Source: Bacteroidia bacterium (lineage in GTDB: Bacteria; Bacteroidota; Bacteroidia; J057). From it: a DNA stretch of 64,000 bases. The position numbers were made by a program, and so were the translations under genes. The DNA lies in assembly GCA_041391665.1 (NCBI GenBank), contig JAWKNO010000001.1, positions 1,860,001 to 1,924,000 of the forward strand, in the 5' to 3' direction. Positions within the stretch are counted from its first letter, which is position 1. The number at the start of each line of letters is the position of its first letter. Of the stretch, positions 34,911 to 42,315 are shown one piece after another. The notes beneath the pieces are model-generated. The model did no database searches, was not told the origin of the DNA, and worked only from the letters and a program-made list of their open reading frames with translations.

Positions 34911-35540
34911 TCAAGCCGTTTGTAATTTTCTGAAACTGCAAAAAACAAAGTTCTGAATAGTGTCGAACGGTGTCTTGTGGTCAACCGTAATACATTTGAT
35001 TTTCTCAAAAAACTTTTTCAGTCGGTCAGTCATTGTCGTTTCTGAATATTGTTTGATTTCTATTCCACTACATTTTTTTGGTCCTTGTTCCGAAAATGTC
35101 CCGATTACCAAAACACCTGTCGAGTTTATATTTTGTTCAGCAGTTTCCAAGTAGTTAGAAATTTCTTGTTCGTCTGTCAAAAAATGAAATGCCGCTCGGT
35201 CGTGCCAAAAGTCATATTTCTCTGTTGGTTTAAAAGTCGCTGCGTCTGCAACTATCCATTTTACATTTTTTGCTTTGTCCCCAAGTCGTTGTTTAGCTCT
35301 GTCAATGGCAGCCGCTGAAATGTCGAGAACTGAAATGTCTTGATAACCCAAGTCGAGTAAATGGTCAACCAAAAAACTGTCGCCACCGCCAATGTCAATC
35401 ACTTTTGCAGTTGTCGGCACGTTGAATTGTTTAAAGAAGTCCAAAGAGGTTTCTGGTGTCGGTTGAAACCAACTAACTTCTTTCAGTTCTTTTGTCTGAT
35501 AGATATTTTCCCAATGTTTTTTGCGGTCAAAGTTTTCCAT
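34911..35540 (-). CDS. class I SAM-dependent methyltransferase (cassette C2, sole gene)
   Basis: A 209-residue protein: HWENIYQTKELKEVSWFQPT at the start, motif I VIDIGGGDSFLVDHLL, motif II ISVLDISAAAIDRAKQRL, then WIVADAATF and DFWHDRAAFHFLTDEQE. This matches the small methyltransferase family that acts on small molecules or toxic compounds; the acceptor is unknown. The ATG lies 51 nt from the crossover at 35591. A free-standing, single-gene cassette. Confidence 0.85.
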   Translation of the reverse strand: MENFDRKKHWENIYQTKELKEVSWFQPTPETSLDFFKQFNVPTTAKVIDIGGGDSFLVDHLLDLGYQDISVLDISAAAIDRAKQRLGDKAKNVKWIVADAATFKPTEKYDFWHDRAAFHFLTDEQEISNYLETAEQNINSTGVLVIGTFSEQGPKKCSGIEIKQYSETTMTDRLKKFFEKIKCITVDHKTPFDTIQNFVFCSFRKLQTA

Positions 35541-35584
35541 TTTTCTATGTCGTTTTTATGTTTCGATGTCGTCTTTTAGGGTGA

Positions 35585-35718
35585 GGCATAACGGTCTCGG
35601 GTATGAAACGTAGGGCATTTCGAAGCACTTAACTGTCCGCCCGAAACCGAGCTTGCTTAGTGCCGAAAACTTGCGGAAACCACTGTCCGCCCTATGTTTT
35701 ATACCCATTGTTGGGGGC
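35585..35718 (-). repeat. attC10 (3' end of cassette C1)
   Basis: Arms GGGTATGAAACGTAGGGC and GCCCTATGTTTTATACCC pair (two G-T positions) around a loop with CGAAGCAC. Bounded by GGCATAACGG and TTGTTGGGGGC. R'' (TGCCCCCAAC) is complementary over 9 bp to the first bases of C1 at the attI junction (37929). The stop of the EVE-like gene lies inside the site. Confidence 0.9.
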
Positions 35719-36180
35719 AGTTATTTTTATAATTTTTTCAATTGTGTCATATTTCTTTGTAAGGTTTGAATAACCTATTTCCGACAATTCCATAAATTTC
35801 CTGACACTTGCTTTTTCTTTATATCCTGCCAAATCTTTAAACACATCAAATGAGATGTTACAGGAATAAATTTTATCAAACTCTAATATTTTATCATAGT
35901 AAAGAATTGTGCCGTCAATTTTATATTTAGGAGACCAAAGTGATTTAGACAAATTCGTGTCTTCAAATTTTGCTTTAATAGTAGCGTAATAAACAAGGTA
36001 GCCCTTATTATATATAAATAAAAAATCGCCTTTTGATATTCTGTTCCAAGTAATGTCTGGACTGATTACACCCCACAGTTGTTTTATACCATTAGCAGTG
36101 GTAATACCGCTAATAGCAGTTTCAAAGAACTTTCCGTTTTTACTGACATCAGCTACAGGTGCAAAGAATATGCGTTGCAT
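35692..36180 (-). CDS. EVE-domain-like protein (cassette C1)
   Basis: A 162-residue protein. QLWGVISPDITWNRISKGDF, then LFIYNKGYLVYYATIKAKF, SKSLWSPKY and ILYYDKILEF follow the beta-barrel order of EVE/YTH-like domains, readers of modified bases often linked to restriction systems. It starts 3 bp after the methyltransferase gene and ends inside attC10. A role as specificity or modification-sensing partner is inferred from position; another possibility is a small unrelated barrel. The assignment was made by pattern only. Confidence 0.6.
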   Translation of the reverse strand: MQRIFFAPVADVSKNGKFFETAISGITTANGIKQLWGVISPDITWNRISKGDFLFIYNKGYLVYYATIKAKFEDTNLSKSLWSPKYKIDGTILYYDKILEFDKIYSCNISFDVFKDLAGYKEKASVRKFMELSEIGYSNLTKKYDTIEKIIKITAPNNGYKT

Positions 36181-36183
36181 AGT

Positions 36184-37119
36184 TTAGAAAAGACTTTTTT
36201 GTTCAGCACTAAGCTTTTTAGACTTACCATTCATTTTGTGACCATATTTGGACTCAATTTCTTTCCAAAAATCTTTTAAAGCGTCTTCGTGATGATTTAA
36301 AAACCACTGAATATGATTTTCGATATATTCATTTCGTATTTGAGTGTCATTTAAGTCATTTGGAATTCGTTTCATTCTCGGGTCGATACTATCAAAAGCA
36401 GTAAAATCTTCATTTAAACGGTCTTTGGTATTCTCTACATACTCTTCATTTAGTTCGATGCCGATAGCATTTCTCTTTAGTTGTTGACAGACTCGAAGTG
36501 TTGTACCACTCCCTGAGAAAGGGTCAAGAACTAAATCGCCTTCATTTGAAGAAGCAAGGACCATTCTTTCGATTAATCCTTCTGGTTTTTGAGTTGGATG
36601 ATTTTGTCTATTGCCTTGGCAATAATGTATATGAGAAAACTCCCATACATCGCCTGGGTTTGCTCCACGCATATTATTTACAGAACGATAGAACTTTTGT
36701 GGAACTCTAATATCATCGAGATTGAAAGTGTATTTTGAAGTTTTATTAAACATTAAAATATCATCGTGTCTGGGCGAAAAGCCTTTCTTTTTTCCTATAC
36801 CTTGGGTGTAGTACCAACAAATCCAATTGTTGAATAGCATTTTATTGTCTTTCTCAAGAATTTGGTATAAATAAGAAATGAAACGAAAACCCATAAAGAC
36901 ATAAATAGTCCCGGTCGGTTTTAATATTCTTCTTGCTTCTGAAGTCCAATCTTTTGTGAATTGAATGTAATCATCAAAATTTCGTGAATCAGACTTGTTG
37001 CCGTAGTCCTTATTCAAGTTATACGGGGGGTCAGCAACAATCAAGTCAATAGAATTTGAATCCATTGCCTTCATTTTTTCGATTGCATCACCGAGTATTA
37101 TTTGTTGTTCAGTTTTCAT
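36184..37119 (-). CDS. DNA adenine/cytosine-N4 methyltransferase, beta class (cassette C1)
   Basis: About 311 residues. Motif IV comes first (SIDLIVADPPYNLNKDYG), the target region follows, then motif X/I (NHPTQKPEGLIERMV; LVLDPFSGSGTTLRVC). This order and the D-P-P-Y tetrad are those of beta-class amino-methyltransferases such as RsrI or HinfI enzymes. Start chosen at MKTEQQIILGD, whose ATG overlaps the stop of the endonuclease (ATGA). With the neighbour it forms a type II restriction-modification pair in which this enzyme protects host DNA. Confidence 0.9.
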   Translation of the reverse strand: MKTEQQIILGDAIEKMKAMDSNSIDLIVADPPYNLNKDYGNKSDSRNFDDYIQFTKDWTSEARRILKPTGTIYVFMGFRFISYLYQILEKDNKMLFNNWICWYYTQGIGKKKGFSPRHDDILMFNKTSKYTFNLDDIRVPQKFYRSVNNMRGANPGDVWEFSHIHYCQGNRQNHPTQKPEGLIERMVLASSNEGDLVLDPFSGSGTTLRVCQQLKRNAIGIELNEEYVENTKDRLNEDFTAFDSIDPRMKRIPNDLNDTQIRNEYIENHIQWFLNHHEDALKDFWKEIESKYGHKMNGKSKKLSAEQKSLF

Positions 37120-37886
37120 TTTATCCAATTGTATTTTGTGGCAAGTGCCATCCAATCATCAACTGACCGTTTAGAGGATGCGATATACTTTTTGTCAAGT
37201 AATTCAATGAACTCCCAAGCTGTTCTTTTTTGAATGGTTACATAGTGAATGTCTCTAATTTGAATTTGACCCGTGCCAAGTGCGGGATTATAGCTAATGT
37301 CAGGGTCTGAAAGATATTTAATATCGTAAGCATTGTATTTTACGACTTCCATAATCCCATCCATTAAACCCGTTTCGTCATTTTTTACTGAATAGACCTT
37401 GTGCTTTAATGAAAGTATTACAAATAAATAGTCAGGGTCATCAACGTAAGCAGAACGAATCCTTGCAAACGAAGTTATGTTCGGTGATTTACCTGAATTG
37501 TCAAAATCTTCTGCTGTTGCCTTAACATCAACTTCAGCAGTTACAACAGGGTCAAATTCTCTGTTTCTTTTGAACTGTAAAATGACGTCCGCACGATGCA
37601 ATCTCTCTAAGGCTTCTACATTTATTAAGTTCCATTGATTGTTTTTGTCTTCTCTTATAATTTCAAAAGTTTCTTGTGCCCACGCTTCCACAAAAGGTCC
37701 TGCAATTTTGTTGATGTTTTCCATCGGCAAGCCAAGTTTCAAATTTGTATTGATGATTATTTTGTTTTCGCCTTTGTCAATTGCGTTCTTAATAATCTGC
37801 TCAATTGATTTGATTGCAATTTCGCTTGACTCTGGGTAGTCTTTACTTTCTTGCGGTTTCTTGATATTTAATCCTGTATAATCCAT
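37116..37886 (-). CDS. putative type II restriction endonuclease (cassette C1, first gene)
   Basis: A 256-residue protein. RADVILQFKRNREFDPVVTA then EVDVKATAEDF supplies a D-x(n)-E-V-D-V-K arrangement compatible with a PD-(D/E)xK nuclease core. No close family is recognised. The ATGA overlap with the methyltransferase, and the size, argue that it is the partner endonuclease. It is the cassette gene nearest to the attI-like site, 43 nt from the crossover, the position of the most recent acquisition in integrons. Confidence 0.65.
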   Translation of the reverse strand: MDYTGLNIKKPQESKDYPESSEIAIKSIEQIIKNAIDKGENKIIINTNLKLGLPMENINKIAGPFVEAWAQETFEIIREDKNNQWNLINVEALERLHRADVILQFKRNREFDPVVTAEVDVKATAEDFDNSGKSPNITSFARIRSAYVDDPDYLFVILSLKHKVYSVKNDETGLMDGIMEVVKYNAYDIKYLSDPDISYNPALGTGQIQIRDIHYVTIQKRTAWEFIELLDKKYIASSKRSVDDWMALATKYNWIK

Positions 37887-37921
37887 TTGTCAAATTTATT
37901 CCTTTGTCTTCTTTTTTAATT

Positions 37922-37965
37922 GCCCCCAACATCCGTATATACGCTACGCGTAGCGTTTATTTCCT
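37922..37965 (-). other. attI-like site 1, directly 3' of the recombinase
   Basis: The sequence CAACATCCGTATATACG, then a palindrome CGCTACGCGTAGCG and GTTTATTTCCTTATTG, lies between cassette C1 and the recombinase stop. The same block recurs at 39893-39935 beside the second recombinase remnant. The conserved part stops exactly at the AAC core where the cassette begins, as expected of an attachment site. Confidence 0.7.
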
Positions 37966-37974
37966 TATTGACTC

Positions 37975-38478
37975 TTACGAATATCCCCCCTTTTCCCCAG
38001 ATTTACAAGTATCTGGCAGAGATATATCCAGGCTATCCAGCGGAGATACGGGCTTGTGCTGGCGAGCTACATGGGTATATACCTGCGTAGTTTTGATGCT
38101 GCTGTGACCAAGTACTTCCTGGATATAGCGGATGTCGGTTCCTGCCTCCAAAAGATGCGTTGCGTAGCTGTGCCGCATCATATGTGCCGTAACCGTCCGA
38201 TGGATGCCTGCCCGGGCGGCGGCTTGTTTCACCACCTGTTGCAGGCTGCGGTCGCTGTACCGCTCGCCCACGGTTTCGCCTTCAAACAAAAAGGTCAGTG
38301 GCTGATACTGTGCCATATAAGCATCTAAAACCGGAACCAGCATTTCGGGCAGCGGCACCTCCCGATCCTTTTTCCCCTTGCCCCGATTTACACGAATCAC
38401 CCTGCGTTGCAAATCAAGATCTTTCAGGCTCAATCCAATTACTTCTCCCAGACGCAAGCCACAATGATTCCCGATCAA
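37975..38478 (-). pseudogene. tyrosine recombinase, catalytic domain only (N-terminally truncated integrase)
   Basis: Catalytic residues are all present: Arg in NHCGLRLGEVIGLSL, Lys in GKGKKDREVPLP, H-x-x-R in HMMRHSYATHLLEAG, His in EVLGHSSIKTTQ and Tyr in VYTHV. The C-terminal SPLDSL resembles the SPLD end of integron integrases. The block of about 20 residues that IntI proteins insert before H-x-x-R is missing, so it groups by eye with Xer-like recombinases. The N-terminal core-binding domain is lost: an in-frame stop lies just upstream of IPHLIGNHC. It is on the same strand as the cassettes, opposite to the usual integron layout. Confidence 0.82.
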
Positions 38479-38691
38479 ATGAGGTATCTACGCGCTCTGC
38501 AAAGCCTTCAATCGGCTCCAAACCTTTACTCCCAGACCCGAAAACGGACCAACTGCCACACCTGAGAGCTTCCTCCCCGACATCCCCAATCCCCATAGCG
38601 CTTTAAACTACCGAAGGTGGAGCCTGGCCTAAGCTTCTGTCGAAGGCAACAACAGCGTTTTCATGCTGGGCGCTGCCCGCCGCACGAAAAC
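38479..38691. other. junction between truncated recombinase and second cassette unit
   Basis: No gene is seen in these 213 bases. CCTAAGCTT near 38630 and AAACTTAG near 38688 form the ends of a weak inverted repeat that could be a decayed attC of the lone cassette to the right: GTTGTTCTGTGCA at 38696 is close to the R'' expected (GTTGTGTGCA) but has a two-base insertion. Confidence 0.35.
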
Positions 38692-39882
38692 TTAGTTGTT
38701 CTGTGCAGTATTTTTTTGTTCGAAATAATATCTAATCAATGACGTCAACTTTTCATTTAAATAATCTCTCTTCTCAATTAGAAGTCCGTCATTATTGTAT
38801 TCAAAAATTGTTTTCTGATTTGGAAGAGTTTGGATTTCTTTGATTAATCCATTCTGATAAACATAGTTGTACTTGGTGCAATCGTCTTTCGAATCTGCAA
38901 TTTGCAGGCAATTATCCACCAAGTTTCCTTTTTCATCGAACTCAGATATATATGTCCAATCTCCTTTGACTTCAATGGTTTTAAAGAGCCTGTCATTTCT
39001 GTAGTCGAATGTTTTAATAGATTGTAATGAGGGTTCATCTTCTGAGTATTGTTGAAGATACCAACCTGTAGAGTCAATTTGCTTGATTAGATTATCATTC
39101 GCATCGTAGAAATAGTACTTCTTTGAATGAATTTCATTTTTTCTTGTGTACCAAATCCACTTAGTCAAGTTTCCATTACTATCATATTCTTTCTCTCCAT
39201 TCAAGTATCGAGGGTCGCAATAGAAACATTTAACAGAAGCTGTGTCGGGCGTATAGCTTTCAGTTGCTAAATATCGAGTACTATCGTCTGTGTAGTAATT
39301 TCTTATTTTCAATCCTTGGTCATTGTACTCGTACTCATATATTTTTGCTTGTACACTATGCAAATGAAAGGTGTCTTTTGTGTACTTAGAAACTGAATAT
39401 GAATGCTCAATTCTGTTATAGACTTCTTGAGTCAACAGTTCTTTTTCATCATATTCATAAATTGTTTCATTGATATTGATATCCCAATTTATTGAACCAA
39501 ACTCCTTTGTTTTTTCTACTTCAATAGGTTGGTCAGTATGTTTTATCAAGTGTCCTTTTGAGTCATAATAGTCCTTGAATTTGTACCAAGTCAGAAAAGT
39601 AGGGCCGTGAGATTGTATGTTCAAATTGCAATTGATCCCTGTTACTAAATTGCTATCTCTATTCAGCTTCTGATCAAAAAGTTTGATGCTGTCTTTTTTT
39701 ACTTTACCGTTCTTTTTCAATTCGAATGAGAATGCCTGAATCCTTTCAACGTTATTATCAATAAAGTCCTGATATGTCCAAGACATAAGACTATTTCCTC
39801 CTGTCGAGAAAATCGTATTACTTCTCTGTCCAAATGTGATTAATGGTAAAACGGCTAATATGTATATCAGTATGGTCTTCAT
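38692..39882 (-). CDS. secreted protein with YD/RHS-like repeats (lone cassette of the second unit)
   Basis: A 396-residue protein with a signal peptide (ILIYILAVLPLITFGQ) and a series of repeats of the type Y-D-x-x-G-x-L/N-x-K (YDSKGHLIKHTD, YNDQGLKIRNYY, YDSNGNLTKWIW, YDANDNLIKQID, FDEKGNLVDN, YNNDGLLIEKRD). These resemble the YD-like repeats of many Bacteroidota surface proteins of unknown role. Its ATG lies 13 nt from the attI-like junction at 39895, so it also looks like a cassette. It is framed by the two recombinase remnants. Confidence 0.75.
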   Translation of the reverse strand: MKTILIYILAVLPLITFGQRSNTIFSTGGNSLMSWTYQDFIDNNVERIQAFSFELKKNGKVKKDSIKLFDQKLNRDSNLVTGINCNLNIQSHGPTFLTWYKFKDYYDSKGHLIKHTDQPIEVEKTKEFGSINWDININETIYEYDEKELLTQEVYNRIEHSYSVSKYTKDTFHLHSVQAKIYEYEYNDQGLKIRNYYTDDSTRYLATESYTPDTASVKCFYCDPRYLNGEKEYDSNGNLTKWIWYTRKNEIHSKKYYFYDANDNLIKQIDSTGWYLQQYSEDEPSLQSIKTFDYRNDRLFKTIEVKGDWTYISEFDEKGNLVDNCLQIADSKDDCTKYNYVYQNGLIKEIQTLPNQKTIFEYNNDGLLIEKRDYLNEKLTSLIRYYFEQKNTAQNN

Positions 39883-39890
39883 TTATATTG

Positions 39891-39935
39891 CACACAACAT
39901 CCGTATATACGCCACTCATAGCGTTTATTTCCTTA
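39891..39935 (-). other. attI-like site 2
   Basis: CACAACATCCGTATATACGC followed by GTTTATTTCCTTATTG repeats the block at 37922-37965, again directly beside the 3' end of a recombinase remnant and ending at an AAC core. The central palindrome of copy 1 is degenerate here (CACTCATAGCG). Confidence 0.65.
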
Positions 39936-39939
39936 TTGC

Positions 39940-40210
39940 CTCTCCCCAATATCCCCCCTTTCCCTCAGATTTACAAGTATCTGGCAGAGATAGGTCCAGA
40001 TTATCCAGCGGTGTTCGCAGCAAAATAAAGTAAACACGAAGGGCACGAGGAAGGCACAAGGGGCACAATGGAAATGCCATCTTTGTGCCCTTCGTGACAC
40101 CTTTGTGTATCTGCCTATGCAGATGGTTTCCTGACTTCCCCTTGCCCTGGTTTACCCGGATCTCTCTGCGCTCAGTTCGAGGTCTTGCAGACTCAACTTT
40201 GTTTATCCCG
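39940..40210 (-). pseudogene. second, decayed copy of the tyrosine recombinase
   Basis: Two blocks align with the recombinase at 37975-38478: LSLQDLEL and (after a frameshift) RREIRVNQGKGK, then the tail TPLDNLDLSLPDTCKSEGKG. Everything between, including the H-x-x-R and Tyr motifs, is gone and replaced by an inverted-repeat insert at 40035-40096. It shows that the recombinase-attI unit was duplicated and that this copy died first. Confidence 0.8.
40035..40096. repeat. inverted repeat inserted in the recombinase pseudogene
   Basis: CACGAAGGGCAC and GTGCCCTTCGTG form a perfect 12-bp stem; the loop holds further GGGCAC/GGCACA repeats. It replaces the central part of the recombinase gene. It may be a dispersed REP-like element of this genome. 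Confidence 0.55.
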
Positions 40211-40310
40211 AAAAATCCACCATACCCAAAATCAAATTCCCCGAGGTTGAGCATATGGGAATCTATAACCTGTATGTCCTCTGACCAGTCTGCTATTTCT
40301 CCTATATCTC

Positions 40311-42140
40311 CTATATATCCAGCGGCCCGACTACCACGTTTTTGTCCATGTCGTAATAGACGTATTTTTTGCCCGGCCCGTCAAATATCGCCATTACCAC
40401 CCGACCGCTCTCCGATCCGTCGGCGTTGGTAACATGGAGCCGTAAGGCAGCACCGACGCTGGCAAAGGGGATTTCGAGCGGCTCGTCGCGATCCCGCACC
40501 TGCAAATCTTTGATGGAACGCGGGGTGCTGAACTGGCCCGACTCGAAAAGTGTGTATTGTGTGCCTTCAAAATTAAACAGGCAGGCGATTTCTCTCGTTC
40601 CTACCGATACATCCATCGCAGCGCCCACAGCGGTAAACGGACAGGTATAATCCGTACCCCATTGCCAAAGTTCATACGCGGGCGAAAATGAGAGATTTGC
40701 CGGAGTATAAACGCAAAACTTTGTGCCGTCTTTGCTGAAAAAATACGTCTTTTTGGGGTCATTGTCCGAGCGGATATTGAGGGCTGCGCCTACACCTGTA
40801 TTTCGGAAAGGATGGGTATTGTCTGTTCCCCACTGCCAGATACCGTAAGGGCCGGAAATTACGCCCTTGGAGTTTACATTCACATATTCGTTGGAAATGC
40901 CGTCAAACAGTGTCATTTTGTTTGAGACATTCCCCACCACATAACACGCAGCCCCTACGCTCTGTCTCGCATCGGTGAATGTCGGCAATCCGCCCGTAAT
41001 ATTTTCACACTCCGTAACCGTATATTCTGTCGCCAGATTCGCTGCAACCACAATCGACGGATCTTCCAGGCTCCTGACTACATAAGAGATCGGCGCGCCA
41101 TTGTTGATTGAACCGCCCAGTTCGATAAATGTCTTTACATCATTCATATCCCCGATCAGTGCGCCTGCTGCAAGGCCGGCATCACCACCATAAGCATAAC
41201 CCGACACACTCACCTGGTCGAGTTCTTCCACACTTTCGACCTTGATTCCGCCCCCGCCGCTTACCAGGCCGCCTTTAAAGGAGCCTTCAACCGCAGCCTT
41301 AATCTCTTCAGCACTCTGGGTGGACTGAATCAGCAGGTAAAAGATTCGCCCGTAATTGACCGAGGAGATATACGTCGCAGGGTTGTTTTTGTAAACGTAT
41401 TTCTGCAAATCTTCGGGGGTAACGCTGGGGTCAAATGAGGCTTCCGGATCGGGGATATCATATACGATAGAGTAAAGAGACTGGGTTACTTTGACAAATA
41501 CACTGTTGAATGACTGGGAGCTGTTGTAGTTAAATGAACCTTTTACCTTGGTGGTCAGGCTCGAAAATTTGACGTTCATCTTTACGCCCAGTTCTTCGAG
41601 CGAACGCACTTCCTCGCGGGTATAAGAGATATTGGCCGTGAGGTTTCCGTTGTTGCTGCCGATCAGGTCATTGGTTGCCTGGGCGATGGAGGAATAACTC
41701 ACCTCGGGTACAGTTTTCGTAACAACAGAAGAGCCATTGAGGGTATTGATCGTAATTGTACCCGGGCCGCGTTTCAGGGGAATGATTTTCGGCGCACCTT
41801 CTGACACCGATTTACCCTGAAGGAAATTTCCTGGATAGACGATTTCGGCATTGTTGGACGAGTACATGATAAAGTCTTCGGCATTTTGGGAAATGTCCAC
41901 TTTGAAGTCTTTACAAGCCCATATCTCCTCATCGATGATCTGTTGTGGTGCTGCTGCAGGAACGGTATCGACGACCTCATATGCGGCGGGATTTTCAACT
42001 ACCCCTCCCAGACTGACGACGGAGTCAAATGTCAGTTCGCCTACCGGTGGTTCTCCCTTGTTGCAGGCGAGGGTAAAGAGCAGGAGAATGGTTGCGAGGG
42101 ATGGGGTAACATAGCGCGGAAATGAAGGCAAATTTTTCAT
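40311..42140 (-). CDS. cholesterol-dependent-cytolysin-like lipoprotein (thiol-activated cytolysin family)
   Basis: A 609-residue protein with a lipoprotein signal (TILLLFTLACNKG). Residues 110-400 match the pore-forming core: VYPGNFLQGKS, KGSFNYNSSQSFNSVFVKVT, and NPATYISSVNYGRIFYLLIQ, a hallmark of the family, then GYAYGGDAG and ISYVVRSLEDP. The membrane-binding domain 4 with its Trp-rich undecapeptide is not seen. Instead the last 210 residues carry repeats with LWQWGTDYTCPFTAVGAAMD. It resembles the CDC-like proteins described in Bacteroidota. Lipid anchoring and the substituted C-terminus suggest a target other than cholesterol. Confidence 0.85.
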   Translation of the reverse strand: MKNLPSFPRYVTPSLATILLLFTLACNKGEPPVGELTFDSVVSLGGVVENPAAYEVVDTVPAAAPQQIIDEEIWACKDFKVDISQNAEDFIMYSSNNAEIVYPGNFLQGKSVSEGAPKIIPLKRGPGTITINTLNGSSVVTKTVPEVSYSSIAQATNDLIGSNNGNLTANISYTREEVRSLEELGVKMNVKFSSLTTKVKGSFNYNSSQSFNSVFVKVTQSLYSIVYDIPDPEASFDPSVTPEDLQKYVYKNNPATYISSVNYGRIFYLLIQSTQSAEEIKAAVEGSFKGGLVSGGGGIKVESVEELDQVSVSGYAYGGDAGLAAGALIGDMNDVKTFIELGGSINNGAPISYVVRSLEDPSIVVAANLATEYTVTECENITGGLPTFTDARQSVGAACYVVGNVSNKMTLFDGISNEYVNVNSKGVISGPYGIWQWGTDNTHPFRNTGVGAALNIRSDNDPKKTYFFSKDGTKFCVYTPANLSFSPAYELWQWGTDYTCPFTAVGAAMDVSVGTREIACLFNFEGTQYTLFESGQFSTPRSIKDLQVRDRDEPLEIPFASVGAALRLHVTNADGSESGRVVMAIFDGPGKKYVYYDMDKNVVVGPLDI

Positions 42141-42315
42141 AACAGAGATTTTACTGTGGTTGATTGATTTACCTCCAAATACTGCAAAACCGCCTCAGAT
42201 TGCTAAAAATGCCTATGGACAAAGTATGGACAAGTGAAAATTTATAGAAAATTGTTACTTGAATTGCAGCATTATCAATAGATGGTTGTCTGTATATATA
42301 CATCCCTCAACATTG

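Larger units (their letters stand above)
8889..37930 (-). mobile_element. integron-type gene cassette array (ten full cassettes, C1-C10, plus truncated C11)
   Basis: Ten attC-like sites in one orientation divide the region. Crossover points (AA|C on the plus strand) lie after 37929, 35591, 34754, 25937, 24501, 23692, 13837, 12800, 11004, 10382 and 8896, giving cassettes of 2338, 837, 8817, 1436, 809, 9855, 1037, 1796, 622 and 1486 bp. In C1 to C9 the 5' bases are complementary to R'' of the cassette's own attC (7 to 13 bp). All cassette genes are on the minus strand; only IS genes oppose them. C10 has lost its attC. Confidence 0.88.

Noticed and set aside
10379..35718. Reading the attC-like inverted repeats as plain transcription terminators
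   Set aside because: They lack T-runs, are up to 137 bp long, and obey the 5'-R'' complementarity rule, which terminators would not.
8889..37930. CRISPR array
   Set aside because: Repeats are long, imperfect inverted repeats 0.6-10 kb apart; no short direct repeats with uniform spacers and no cas genes.
37975..38478. Calling the recombinase a true IntI
   Set aside because: The IntI-specific insertion before H-x-x-R is missing and the N-terminal domain is lost, so only a tyrosine recombinase call is supported.
38414..38596. 60-codon frame upstream of the recombinase as its missing N-terminus
   Set aside because: It is in another frame and its residues do not resemble a core-binding domain.
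38594..38700. Possible attC at the end of the lone YD-repeat cassette
   Set aside because: The inverted repeat is weak and the R'' match to TTGTGTGCA needs a two-base insertion; kept only as a note in the feature for this gap.
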